Shown here: piece after piece, positions 53,462 to 61,444 of the stretch
How the letters are laid out: each line of letters opens with the position of its first letter
Position numbering within the stretch: position 1 is the first letter of the stretch
Notes under the pieces: model-generated
The model's input: the letters and a program-made list of their open reading frames with translations, nothing else
Databases searched by the model: none
Told to the model about the DNA's origin: nothing
Program-made: the position numbers and the translations under genes
NCBI GenBank assembly: GCA_009377475.1
Contig: WHTY01000010.1
Coordinates: 1 to 64,000, forward strand
Source: Actinophytocola sp.
GTDB lineage: Bacteria; Actinomycetota; Actinomycetes; Mycobacteriales; Pseudonocardiaceae
DNA length: 64,000 bases
Direction of reading: 5' to 3'

Positions 53462-53522
53462 CGTCGGGAACGAGGAACACGACGTCGGGAACAGGGAACA
53501 CGGCGCTCTGAACGGGGGACAC
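53460..53522. repeat. 21-bp tandem repeat family I, three inverted copies
   Basis: The unit appears on the opposite strand: ACAC ends at 53480, 53501 and 53522, each preceded by GGGAACGA/GGGAACAGGGA-type sequence. The spacing is exactly 21 bases. The block fills the gap between the dehydrogenase and the convergent NUDIX gene. Confidence 0.75.
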
Positions 53523-53525
53523 GAG

Positions 53526-54425
53526 TTAGGGTGGGAGGAGGCCCAGCAGCGCCGACGGGCCCATGGGGCGAGCCCCTTCGGCTTCGATGCGGGCGCGGAG
53601 CTCGCGGTCGGCGGTGGCGACCAGCACGTGATCGTCGGGTGCGACCGCCAACGCCTCGCGGGTGACCTCCACGATGGCCGAGTCGCCGTCGCGCTCGGCG
53701 GCGACCACCCCGACACCCGCGGGCCCGTCCAGACCGGCGACGCTACGCGCCGCGCCCTCCACGACGAGCACGATGCGCGGCAGCCAGCGCCACCGGTCGC
53801 TGCCCGGGATGCCGTCGTGCCCGCCGGAAATGCCGTCCGCCGCCAGCACGGCGAGCCGGTCGCGCAGCCGTTCGGCGGCGCCCGCGCGGTCGCGCCACCA
53901 GCCGTCCGGCACGGAGCCCATCACGTTGGCGGCGTCCACCACCAGCACCAGCCGCCTGCCGACGTGCTCGCGCAGCGCGGGCCACGCGCGCGCGAAGTCG
54001 CGGTGCAGCGGGTACTCCGCCACCTCGTGCGGCGGCACCCACCGCATGCCGGTGCTCTCCGCGTTCGCCACCCGCGCGTCCACCGCGCCGTTCACCGAGG
54101 CGAGGACCGTGGTGTAGCGCCAGGTGCCGTGGTCGACGACGGACGTCGCCGTCAGCCGCACCGCGTGCGCGGGGACGTCGGCCTCTTCCTCGGCCTCACG
54201 GATCGCGGCCTGTTCGGCGGTCTCGACGCTGCGCAACGCCCCGCCGGGCAGCGCCCAGGTACGGCCGTGATGCACCCACCACGCCCTGCGCTGCAACAAC
54301 ACGCCGCGCTCCGGGTCGGACAGCAGCAGCCCCGCCGCACCGTTCGTGCCCCAGTGCACGCTGCCGCACGCGCATCGCACGAAGCCGTCACCGTCACCAA
54401 GTAGCACGACGCTAGCCTCGCACAT
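53526..54425 (-). CDS. NUDIX hydrolase fused to a NYN/PIN-like nuclease domain
   Basis: 299 residues. The first half is a NUDIX domain with the box GGALRSVETAEQAAIREAEE (G-x5-E-x7-R-E-x-x-E-E pattern). Before it lies a CAC-x4-H stretch that could bind a metal. The second half (about 158-299) resembles NYN/PIN ribonucleases: LVLVVDAANVMG (Asp), DGDSAIVE (Asp) and VLVATADRELRARIEAEGA (Asp). The protein may both clean a nucleotide and cut RNA. ATG at 54425 overlaps the end of the ROK kinase gene by 14 bases, so it is the last gene of a five-gene operon. Confidence 0.8.
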   Translation of the reverse strand: MCEASVVLLGDGDGFVRCACGSVHWGTNGAAGLLLSDPERGVLLQRRAWWVHHGRTWALPGGALRSVETAEQAAIREAEEEADVPAHAVRLTATSVVDHGTWRYTTVLASVNGAVDARVANAESTGMRWVPPHEVAEYPLHRDFARAWPALREHVGRRLVLVVDAANVMGSVPDGWWRDRAGAAERLRDRLAVLAADGISGGHDGIPGSDRWRWLPRIVLVVEGAARSVAGLDGPAGVGVVAAERDGDSAIVEVTREALAVAPDDHVLVATADRELRARIEAEGARPMGPSALLGLLPP

Positions 54426-55368
54426 CGTCGGCCGCTGCCGCCGCCAGTGCCGCCGCGCCGACGAGGCCCGCATCGCCGCCGAGCTGGGCCGTCCGGATCC
54501 GCGCGAGCGGCCGGTGTCCCGCACCGGTCAGCGCCGAGGCGTAGTGCTCGCGCGCGTCGTCCAGGAACAATGGTGCGGACTCCGACACCCCGCCCGCGAT
54601 GACGATCAGCTCCGGGTCGTAGACGTCGGCCACCAGCGCGAGACCTTCGCCGAGCCACGTCGCGAGCTGCGCCATGGCCTGCTTGGCGACGACGTCGCCC
54701 TCCCGCGCGGCAGCGGCGACCCGGCGTCCGGTCAACGCGCGGTAGTCGTCGGCGAACTCGCGCGCCAGCACCGTCGACGCGACGTCGTCGCGCGCCAGCA
54801 GTTCCAACGCCGTGGTCGCCAGCGCGGTGCCGCTGCAGTAGCGCTCCCAACAGCCACGCTTGCCGCACGAGCACGCCCGGCCGTCCGGCACGAGCCGCAG
54901 GTGCCCCAGCTCCGGCCCGACCCCGTGGGCGCCGTGGAACACGACGCCGTCCTGCAGCAGCGCACCGCCGATCCCGGTGCCGATCGCCACGAGCACCACC
55001 ACGCCCGCGCCCCTGGCCGCGCCGAAGGTGTACTCCGCGACGGCGGCGGCGTTGGCGTCGTGCTCCAACGTCACCGGCAGCCCGATCCGCGCGGCGATAC
55101 GGTCCGCGACCGGCGCGTCGCGCCAGGGCAGGTGCGGGGCGTAGCGCACGGTGTTGCGGTCAGGGGCGACGAACCCGGCGACGGCGAGGCCGACGGCGGT
55201 CACCGTGTGCCGCTCACGCAGCTCGGCGACGGCATGCGCGATCGCCGTCTCCAACGCGTCCGCGTCGTCCGGAGTGGGCGCGATGACGGTGTCGATCACC
55301 GTGCCGTGCTCGTCGACGACACCCGCGCGCAAGCTGGTACCGCCGACGTCGATGCCGACGGCGTTCAG
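54412..55368 (-). CDS. ROK-family glucokinase-like sugar kinase, CTG start
   Basis: 318 residues. The first phosphate loop is VGIDVGGTSLRAG, the sugar site reads EHDANAAAVAEY (catalytic Asp) and the second loop is VAIGTGIGGAL. The zinc motif is CSCGKRGCWERYC. It should phosphorylate glucose or a related hexose with ATP. No ATG, GTG or TTG lies before the first loop in frame. A CTG at 55368 overlaps the upstream stop as CTGA, and GAGGGGAG is five bases before it, so CTG is the likely start. It is third from the end of the SRPBCC-ArsA operon. Confidence 0.85.
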   Translation of the reverse strand: MNAVGIDVGGTSLRAGVVDEHGTVIDTVIAPTPDDADALETAIAHAVAELRERHTVTAVGLAVAGFVAPDRNTVRYAPHLPWRDAPVADRIAARIGLPVTLEHDANAAAVAEYTFGAARGAGVVVLVAIGTGIGGALLQDGVVFHGAHGVGPELGHLRLVPDGRACSCGKRGCWERYCSGTALATTALELLARDDVASTVLAREFADDYRALTGRRVAAAAREGDVVAKQAMAQLATWLGEGLALVADVYDPELIVIAGGVSESAPLFLDDAREHYASALTGAGHRPLARIRTAQLGGDAGLVGAAALAAAAADDVRG

Positions 55369-55892
55369 GACGTCTCCCCTCGGTCGGCGGCCTCGGACGA
55401 CGCCTTGCGCACGGTGATGCGCTGCGCGCGGGAACCACCGGACGGGCGCGGCGGCGCGGCGTCCTGCGAGGCGCTCGGCCGCGCGCTGGCCTGCGATGTC
55501 CACGCCGGACCGGTGTCGGTCCGCTCGGCGGGCGGCGCGCCGGGCATGTGGATGCCCTCGCCCGGGTACCACCGGTCCGCCAGCACCGCCCGCAACACGC
55601 CGACGAGCTGGGCGAGCTGTTCGATCGCCCGCGCGGAGAACTCCGGCTGGTTGCCGCGCGCCATGCTCACCACGGCGCACAGCGGGCACCAGCCGCAGTC
55701 GTACTGCCCGTGCTCAGCGGTCCCCTCGTCCGACTCAGAAGCGCCGAACAGCCCGCCGGTGTGGCCCGCCGCGACCAGCCCGTCCAGCCAGGGCGCGGCG
55801 TGCTCCACGATCATCTCGATGAGCAGCATGATCTCGGTGCCGAGGTCGGCGACGGCGTCGTTGGCCGAGGCTCGCTCGGTTCGCTCAGTCAT
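55365..55892 (-). CDS. DUF5304-like protein with CxxCxxC motif
   Basis: 175 residues. A helical first half (about 10-45) leads to DCGWCPLCAVVSMARGNQPE, a Cys-x2-Cys-x2-Cys motif that may bind metal, then a second helical pair and a Pro/Ser-rich tail. It resembles the DUF5304 proteins found beside ArsA genes (compare Rv2183c); the function is unknown. The ATG overlaps the arsA-like stop by four bases, and its own stop overlaps the next start. Confidence 0.75.
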   Translation of the reverse strand: MTERTERASANDAVADLGTEIMLLIEMIVEHAAPWLDGLVAAGHTGGLFGASESDEGTAEHGQYDCGWCPLCAVVSMARGNQPEFSARAIEQLAQLVGVLRAVLADRWYPGEGIHMPGAPPAERTDTGPAWTSQASARPSASQDAAPPRPSGGSRAQRITVRKASSEAADRGETS

Positions 55893-57049
55893 GCCTGGCC
55901 TCCTGGGTCCGCGAGCAGCACCACCAGGCCGTCGGCGTCGGTCTCCGCGCCGGTCACCTCGCACGGCCGGAGCAGCCTCGGCAGCGCGACCAGCCTGCGG
56001 AACCCGTCAATGGTGATGGCGAGGTCGTCGTCGATGCGCGCCAGGTCGACGTCGGCGTCCGGCGCGAGCGGCAGCGCGATCCGCAGCCGGTAGCCCTCGT
56101 CGGACTCGGTGATGCGCAGCATCGGGGCGACGTCGTCGGCTTCGCCCGCCAGCGGGTCCCCGCCACCGTAGAGTTCCTTCGCGATCTCGGCAAGCGCGTC
56201 GAGTCCGACCGGTTCGGCGGCGCGGTGCTCGACAAGCCGCACGCCGGAGAGGCCCACCGCGCCAGCCTCTTCGAGGACGGCTTCCTGCTGGGCACGACGT
56301 TCCCGCAGCCAGGACGCCGCTCCCCCGCGCCACAGCCCGGCCGCGGGCATCAGGCGGTTGGCCACGATGCCGTCGACGCGGATGCCGCGCAGCGCGAGCG
56401 CCGTCAGTGTGCGGCGGGTCTCGGCGACGACCATGCGTTCCGGGGTGAGCACGAGCCGCACCGTGGTGACCTCGCGGTCGGTGAGCATCGCGCGCAACGA
56501 CTCCAGGTGCGTGCCCAGCTCCATCACCGACGCCGCCGCCCCGCTGAGCGCCCGCGCCTTCGGGGACACCGGCTGCCAGCCGTACACCCGGCGCAGGTAC
56601 CCGGCGACGGCCTCGGGCAGCGCGAACAGCCGCAGCGTCTCGGCGGTGGGTCCGCAGTCAACGACGACGGCGTGCCAGTGTTTCGTCGCGGCGAGGCGGC
56701 GTACCTCGCTCAGCGCGAGCAGTTCGTCGACGCCGGGCAGCACGGTCAGCTCCGCGGCGTCCAGCGCGTCCACCCCAATGCCGGACAGCGCGTTGCCGAG
56801 TTGGCCACGCAGTCGTTGCCACGCGGTGTCGGCCAGCGAACGGCTGTCGATCTGCACCGCGTCCAGCCGTCTGTCCACTTCGGTCGGTTCGGGACCGAGC
56901 GGGGTGCCGTAGGAGTCGGCGAGCGAGTGCGCAGGGTCGGTGGAGACGACGAGCGTCCGCCTCCCCTGCGCGGCCAGCGTTGCCCCGGTCGCAGCGGCGA
57001 GCGTGGTCTTGCCGACCCCTCCCTTTCCGGTGAACAGCACCAGCCGCAC
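55889..57049 (-). CDS. ArsA/GET3-family ATPase
   Basis: 386 residues. The deviant P-loop is FTGKGGVGKTT, switch I lies in STDPAHSLADSYG and switch II in DCGPTAETLR. A C-terminal HSP20-like ArsA domain (about 305-385) follows. There are no ars genes around and no cysteine triad for arsenite, so the role is more like GET3 or a SRPBCC-linked ATPase than arsenic export. It corresponds to Rv2184c. GTG at 57049 starts the fold directly (VRLVLF); GTG at 57061 is too close to the GGAGAG site. Confidence 0.88.
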   Translation of the reverse strand: MRLVLFTGKGGVGKTTLAAATGATLAAQGRRTLVVSTDPAHSLADSYGTPLGPEPTEVDRRLDAVQIDSRSLADTAWQRLRGQLGNALSGIGVDALDAAELTVLPGVDELLALSEVRRLAATKHWHAVVVDCGPTAETLRLFALPEAVAGYLRRVYGWQPVSPKARALSGAAASVMELGTHLESLRAMLTDREVTTVRLVLTPERMVVAETRRTLTALALRGIRVDGIVANRLMPAAGLWRGGAASWLRERRAQQEAVLEEAGAVGLSGVRLVEHRAAEPVGLDALAEIAKELYGGGDPLAGEADDVAPMLRITESDEGYRLRIALPLAPDADVDLARIDDDLAITIDGFRRLVALPRLLRPCEVTGAETDADGLVVLLADPGGQA

Positions 57050-57050
57050 G

Positions 57051-57494
57051 CTAGCGATCACTCTCCGCGCGCCGCTTGAGCTCCTTCAACGCGATGTCCA
57101 TGATCATCTTTTCCGCCTTGCGCCTGAGCTGGCCGATCATCGGCAACGCGAGTTCCACCGACAGGGTGTAGGTCACCTCGGTCTGCCCGCCGTCGAGCGG
57201 CGTCAGCTCGTAGCGGCCCCGCTGCGCCTTCTGCATCTGACCCTTGACCAGGTGCCAGCTGACGCTGAGGCCGTCCGGCGCCCAGTCGTACTCGAGGGTG
57301 TAGACGTCCTTGACCGGGCCGGCGTCGAGCGTGAACGTGACGCGGAACGCCTGGCCGTCGGCGTCGCGCTCCAGGATCTCGGTGGACCGCACCGCCTTCG
57401 CCCACTCAGGATAAGACTCCAGATCGGCGATGACGGCCATGATCTGGTCTGGTGGTGCGTCGACGACGATCGACTGAGTGGACTCGTCGGCCAT
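57051..57494 (-). CDS. SRPBCC (polyketide cyclase/START-like) protein
   Basis: 147 residues with a single SRPBCC domain (SIVVDAPPDQIMAVIADLESY at the start, a long C-terminal helix at about 115-145). Such proteins bind lipids or aromatic ligands. It corresponds to Rv2185c (TB16.3). It heads the operon SRPBCC-ArsA-DUF5304-ROK-NUDIX, with its stop one base from the ArsA start. The ATG at 57494 is seven bases after a TACCCT hexamer, so it is probably leaderless. Confidence 0.88.
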   Translation of the reverse strand: MADESTQSIVVDAPPDQIMAVIADLESYPEWAKAVRSTEILERDADGQAFRVTFTLDAGPVKDVYTLEYDWAPDGLSVSWHLVKGQMQKAQRGRYELTPLDGGQTEVTYTLSVELALPMIGQLRRKAEKMIMDIALKELKRRAESDR

Positions 57495-57501
57495 GCCCAA
57501 G

Positions 57502-57507
57502 AGGGTA
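57502..57507 (-). promoter_or_regulatory. -10 hexamer of the SRPBCC-ArsA operon
   Basis: On the minus strand TACCCT lies seven bases before the ATG of the SRPBCC gene. Confidence 0.55.
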
Positions 57508-57559
57508 GCCGCATCGCCCGACAGTGCCGGAACGACGGGTCCCTTGTGTCGCTACCGTG

Positions 57560-58348
57560 TCACCACCGGAGCACGAACGGGCGTTCATGCACTTTGAAGT
57601 GACCGACATTGCAGCATTCCGTCCTGCCGAGCCGCATCCGGTCCGCCAGCGGCTGGTGCACGTGGCCGAACAGCGACCAGCGCGGTTGCTCCCGGTCGAT
57701 GGCTTCTCGCAGGCTCGGCGCGCCCACCTCGGAGCGCTTGGTGACGACGTCGTAGGTCAGCTCGGGAACGTCCGGCGGGATGTGGCTGCACAGGACGTCG
57801 ATCTGGCCGAGCCCCGCGACCGCCTCGGCGAACTCGTCGTGCGGGCGCAGGTACGGCGTCCAGGCCGACGACGTGCGGCGGGGCACGTTGTCCGGGCGCA
57901 GCGAGCCGCCGACGAAGCCGAACCGCAGCCCGCCGATCTTGGCGACGTCGCCGTCGAGGACGTGGATGCCGCCCTCGGCGAACTCCGGCCACAGCGACGG
58001 GGCGTCGACGTTGCCCGGGGTGGCGTAGGTGGGCGCGGTCATGGCGCCGAACAGCTCGGCGTACTGCTCCCGGATCGCCTCATCGACCAGCGCGGCCGGG
58101 TCGTCCAGACTCCCCCACAGTTCCCGCGAGTAGGCGATGGTGGCCTCGCGGTCACCCGAACGGCGCAGGTCAGCGAACGCCTTGACCTTGTCCGCGCCGA
58201 ACAGCCTGCCGAGGATGCCCTTCTCATGCTGGTGGTAGTCCACGAAGTCGATCAGGTCGCCGAGCACGACGAGCGCGTCCGCGCCGTCGCCCGCCCTGGC
58301 GAGGGCGTCGGCGTTGCCATGGACATCGGACACGACGTGTACGCGCAC
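57560..58348 (-). CDS. Calcineurin-like metallophosphoesterase
   Basis: 262 residues. Metal motifs are VVSDVHGN (Asp, His), VVLGDLIDF (Asp), TPGNVD (Asn), CSHIPPD (His) and GHVHQP (two His). Where most relatives read GNHD this protein reads GNVD. It is a soluble phosphodiesterase or phosphatase of unknown substrate. The GTG start is at 58348. It lies between the two SRPBCC genes on the same strand and is not part of the related M. tuberculosis block as remembered. Confidence 0.85.
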   Translation of the reverse strand: MRVHVVSDVHGNADALARAGDGADALVVLGDLIDFVDYHQHEKGILGRLFGADKVKAFADLRRSGDREATIAYSRELWGSLDDPAALVDEAIREQYAELFGAMTAPTYATPGNVDAPSLWPEFAEGGIHVLDGDVAKIGGLRFGFVGGSLRPDNVPRRTSSAWTPYLRPHDEFAEAVAGLGQIDVLCSHIPPDVPELTYDVVTKRSEVGAPSLREAIDREQPRWSLFGHVHQPLADRMRLGRTECCNVGHFKVHERPFVLRW

Positions 58349-58375
58349 TGCTGTTCCCCTGATCGGCTGCTCGGT

Positions 58376-58807
58376 CTAGCTCTGCGGTGGTACCCCTGGC
58401 GCGCGGCCGTCCTCCAGGGTGTCCTTCAGCCCGAGCGCGATCGCCTTGGCCGCCCTCGCCCGCGCGTCGTACTCGCGGGCGAGCTGGCGCGGCGGCAGGT
58501 CGAGCGGCTGACCAGCGATGTCGGCGGGCGTGGCACGCAGGAAGTAGTGCAGCAGCGTGCCGTCCAGCATCGCCTCGCACCACACCTCCATGGTGCCGAC
58601 GAGCGACCCGCGCACCGTCCAGCGCATGCCTTCGTCGCCACGGTCGCGGTAGACCTTGAGCACAAGGTCAGGCCAGTAGCGCGACCACGAACGGGGGTCG
58701 GCGAAGGCGGCGGCGACCGTCGACGGCGGCACGGCGAGGAACGTCTCGTCCACGAGATCGATGGCCGGAGCTGCGGGAGCGCTCACCGGGTCTGATAATG
58801 CGGTCAC
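58376..58807 (-). CDS. SRPBCC-like protein, second copy
   Basis: About 143 residues. The SRPBCC pattern is visible in LVDETFLAVPPSTVAAAFAD, WSRYWPDLVLKVYRDRG and the helix LPPRQLAREYDARARAAKAI. It is only distantly similar to the SRPBCC gene at 57051. GTG at 58807 was chosen because GATTCT lies seven bases upstream; the open frame continues 32 codons further. Divergent from fadD15. Confidence 0.75.
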   Translation of the reverse strand: MTALSDPVSAPAAPAIDLVDETFLAVPPSTVAAAFADPRSWSRYWPDLVLKVYRDRGDEGMRWTVRGSLVGTMEVWCEAMLDGTLLHYFLRATPADIAGQPLDLPPRQLAREYDARARAAKAIALGLKDTLEDGRAPGVPPQS

Positions 58808-58814
58808 GGCCTGA

Positions 58815-58820
58815 AGAATC
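58815..58820 (-). promoter_or_regulatory. -10 hexamer of the second SRPBCC gene
   Basis: On the minus strand GATTCT lies seven bases before the GTG. Confidence 0.4.
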
Positions 58821-58872
58821 TCATGTCGCCCCATCGCGGCATCCGGCGTGGTCCCGCGAAACGGATCCCCGC

Positions 58873-58892
58873 TAGAGTTACCCACAGGTAAC
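58873..58892 (+). promoter_or_regulatory. -10 and palindromic operator before fadD15
   Basis: TAGAGT (58873-58878) is a plausible -10. GTTACC-CACA-GGTAAC, a perfect palindrome, overlaps its end and the expected start of transcription, a typical place for a TetR-type repressor site. Confidence 0.45.
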
Positions 58893-58917
58893 AGCGTCGT
58901 CAAGAGAGGTAGTCATC

Positions 58918-60723
58918 GTGCGCGAGTACACCGCTGCGTCCGCCCCCGACATCTCGGCCGAGGAGAACCTCACCGACGTCATCTGGGCGCATGCCGAGCG
59001 ACACGGCGACGTCGTCAGCTTCCGCCGTCAGGTGGACGGCGGCTGGCGGGACGTCACGGCGCGTGACTACGCGGCCGAGGTGCTCCGCGTGGCGAAGGGC
59101 CTCATCGCGGCGGGTATCGGCACCGGCGACCGGGTCGGCCTCATCGCCAAGACGCGCTACGAGTGGACGCTGCTGGACTTCGCCATCTGGACGGCGGGCG
59201 GCGTGACGGTGCCGGTGTACGAGACGTCGGCGGCGGACCAGATCGGCTGGATCCTGTCGAACTCCGGCGCGAAAGCCGTGATCGTGGAGACCGACGAGCA
59301 CCGCGCCCGCGTCGACGAGGTGGCGGGCAAGCTCGACGACCTGGCCAACGTCTGGCAGATCGAGGGTTCTGGCTCCGCGACGCCTGCCGTGGAGGCGTTG
59401 ACCGACCTCGGCGCGGACGTCGCCGATGACGCCGTCCACGAGCGCCGCCGGTCGGTCGGCGCGGACGACATGGCGACCGTCGTCTACACCTCCGGTACCA
59501 CCGGCCGCCCGAAGGGTGTTGCGCTGACCCACCGCAACCTGCTAGCCGAGATCCGGGCGTGCGCGGCGGCGTTGCCAAGGCTGCTGGCGGCGGGCAACTC
59601 GATGCTGGTGTTCCTGCCGCTGGCGCACATCCTCGCGCGCGCGATCACGCTGATGGCGGTGTACTCGCGGGTCACCGTGGGTCACACGCCGGACCCGAAG
59701 ACGTTGCTTGACGACCTGGCGCAGTTCCAGCCCAGCGCCGTCGTGGCGGTGCCGAGGGTGTTCGAGAAGGTGTACAACAGCGCGAAGCTGAAGGCGCACT
59801 CCGAGGGCAAGGGCAAGATCTTCGACGCGGCAGAGCGGACCGCGATCGCCTACAGCGAGCGGCTGGACACGTTCCCGCTGCCAGCGACGCTGAAAATCAA
59901 GCACGCGATCTTCGACAAGCTGGTCTACAGCAAGCTGCGCGCCGCGCTCGGTGGCCGCTGCCTCGGCGCGGTGTCCGGTGGCGCGCCGCTGGGGAGCAGG
60001 CTGGCGCACTTCTTCCGGGGCATCGGCGTGACGGTGCACGAGGGCTACGGGCTCACCGAGACGTCGGCGGCTGCCGCGGTCAACACCGAGGACGCCGTCA
60101 AGATCGGCACCGTCGGCAAGCCGGTCGCGGGCACGTCGGCGCGGATCGCGGAGGACGGCGAGATCCTGCTGAAGGGTGACGTCGTGTTCGGCGACTACTG
60201 GCAGAACTCCGAGGCCACCGCCGATGCGCTGGCGGACGGCTGGTTCCACACCGGCGACCTCGGGTCGATCGACGACGACGGTTTCCTGTCGATCACCGGC
60301 AGGAAGAAGGAGATCATCGTCACCGCTGGCGGCAAGAACGTCGCGCCGTCCGGGCTGGAGGACACGCTGAAGTCGAAGCCGCTGATCAGCCAGGCGATGG
60401 TGGTCGGCGACAAGCGGCCGTTCATCGCGGCGCTGGTGACCGTCGACGAGGAGTTCTTCCCCACGTGGAAGCAGCAGCACGGCAAGCCCGCCGACGCGAC
60501 GGTGGCCGACCTGGCCGACGACCCCGACCTGCGGGCCGACGTGCAGGCTGCTGTTGACGAGGCGAACACGACCGTGTCGCAGGCCGAGGCGATCCGGAAG
60601 TTCACGGTGTTGCCGGCGGACTTCACCGAGGCGGCGGGCGAGATCACGCCGAGTCTGAAGCTGAAGCGCAACGTCGTCGGCGAGCACCAGGCCGACACCA
60701 TCGAGCGGCTGTACCAGTCCTGA
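58918..60723 (+). CDS. fadD15: Long-chain fatty-acid--CoA ligase (FadD15 type)
   Basis: A 601-residue adenylate-forming enzyme of the long-chain acyl-CoA synthetase group: VVYTSGTTGRPKGVALTHRN (P-loop), GYGLTETS, WFHTGDLG, then the hinge GRKKEIIVTAGGKNVAP and a C-terminal Lys in TPSLKLKRN. It activates fatty acids for breakdown or envelope lipid synthesis. The position opposite the SRPBCC-ArsA block matches Rv2187. GTG at 58918 with GAGAGG eight bases upstream. Confidence 0.92.
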   Translation: MREYTAASAPDISAEENLTDVIWAHAERHGDVVSFRRQVDGGWRDVTARDYAAEVLRVAKGLIAAGIGTGDRVGLIAKTRYEWTLLDFAIWTAGGVTVPVYETSAADQIGWILSNSGAKAVIVETDEHRARVDEVAGKLDDLANVWQIEGSGSATPAVEALTDLGADVADDAVHERRRSVGADDMATVVYTSGTTGRPKGVALTHRNLLAEIRACAAALPRLLAAGNSMLVFLPLAHILARAITLMAVYSRVTVGHTPDPKTLLDDLAQFQPSAVVAVPRVFEKVYNSAKLKAHSEGKGKIFDAAERTAIAYSERLDTFPLPATLKIKHAIFDKLVYSKLRAALGGRCLGAVSGGAPLGSRLAHFFRGIGVTVHEGYGLTETSAAAAVNTEDAVKIGTVGKPVAGTSARIAEDGEILLKGDVVFGDYWQNSEATADALADGWFHTGDLGSIDDDGFLSITGRKKEIIVTAGGKNVAPSGLEDTLKSKPLISQAMVVGDKRPFIAALVTVDEEFFPTWKQQHGKPADATVADLADDPDLRADVQAAVDEANTTVSQAEAIRKFTVLPADFTEAAGEITPSLKLKRNVVGEHQADTIERLYQS

Positions 60724-60750
60724 ACCCGGCCAGCGGGGCGACGGCGCGGC

Positions 60751-60756
60751 TATACT
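60751..60756 (+). promoter_or_regulatory. -10 hexamer before the DUF2993-like gene
   Basis: TATACT, the closest match to the consensus -10 in this region, lies about 58 bases before the ATG at 60815; GCGGCT and AGCCGC around it could form a short hairpin. No clear -35 is seen. Confidence 0.4.
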
Positions 60757-60814
60757 CCGGTGAGCCGCGCTTCTCTCGCGGCGACGTCCCCAGCTGGCTA
60801 GGTGAGCGCTGGCC

Positions 60815-61444
60815 ATGAGCACCTTCGAGCACGTCCGCACGGCCGTGATCACGCTGCTGCGCGCGGAGAGTGTGGCGTTCGACCCGCCGCCGCGCACGCT
60901 GGCGCGGTCGGTGTTCACGCGGCGTATCGAGCGGGTGGAGATGCGCGCCACCGGGGTGCCGATCGAGGACACCGACGTCGTCCTCGCGCGTCTCGACCTG
61001 GTCGCGGAGGACGTGCGGGTGCGGTTCTCGCTGCGCGGGCCCGCGCTCGACGTCGGCGAGACGACGTTCGCCGCGACGTTGACGCAGGACCAGCTCGGCG
61101 CGTTGGTTCCCCTGCCGCCTGGCGTGGATCGGCTCTCGGTGACACGGCGCGGGTTCACGTTCCACACCGTCGCGGGAATCCCGATCTACACGTCGGTGAG
61201 CCTCACCGACAGCAAGATCGTCGTCGCGCCGTCCGCCCCGGCGAAGGTGCCGCTGCTCGACCTCATCGGCATCGACATCGACATGCCGCAGCTGCCGGTG
61301 CGCAGCGGCCTTGAGCAGCTCACCCGCTTCGGGCTGAGCTTCGATCTGCCCGAGCTACCCGCCAACGCCGCCATCGAACGGCTGCAGTTGCACGACGGGC
61401 ACGTCGTGGTGTCCGGGACGGCGGAGCTGAGCAGCGGGGGTTAG
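60815..61444 (+). CDS. DUF2993 (LmeA)-like lipid-binding protein
   Basis: 209 residues, beta-rich, without a clear signal peptide. Repeated patterns such as IERVEMRATGVPIEDTDVVL resemble DUF2993/LmeA proteins, which bind phospholipid or lipomannan precursors in mycobacteria. The match is moderate and the product is best called LmeA-like. AGGTGA lies before the ATG. Its stop overlaps the stop of the convergent DUF885 gene. Confidence 0.55.
   Translation: MSTFEHVRTAVITLLRAESVAFDPPPRTLARSVFTRRIERVEMRATGVPIEDTDVVLARLDLVAEDVRVRFSLRGPALDVGETTFAATLTQDQLGALVPLPPGVDRLSVTRRGFTFHTVAGIPIYTSVSLTDSKIVVAPSAPAKVPLLDLIGIDIDMPQLPVRSGLEQLTRFGLSFDLPELPANAAIERLQLHDGHVVVSGTAELSSGG

Noticed and set aside
55889-57049. 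Arsenic resistance
   Set aside because: The ATPase lacks arsenite-binding cysteines and there is no arsB, arsR or arsC nearby; the context is SRPBCC and DUF5304.
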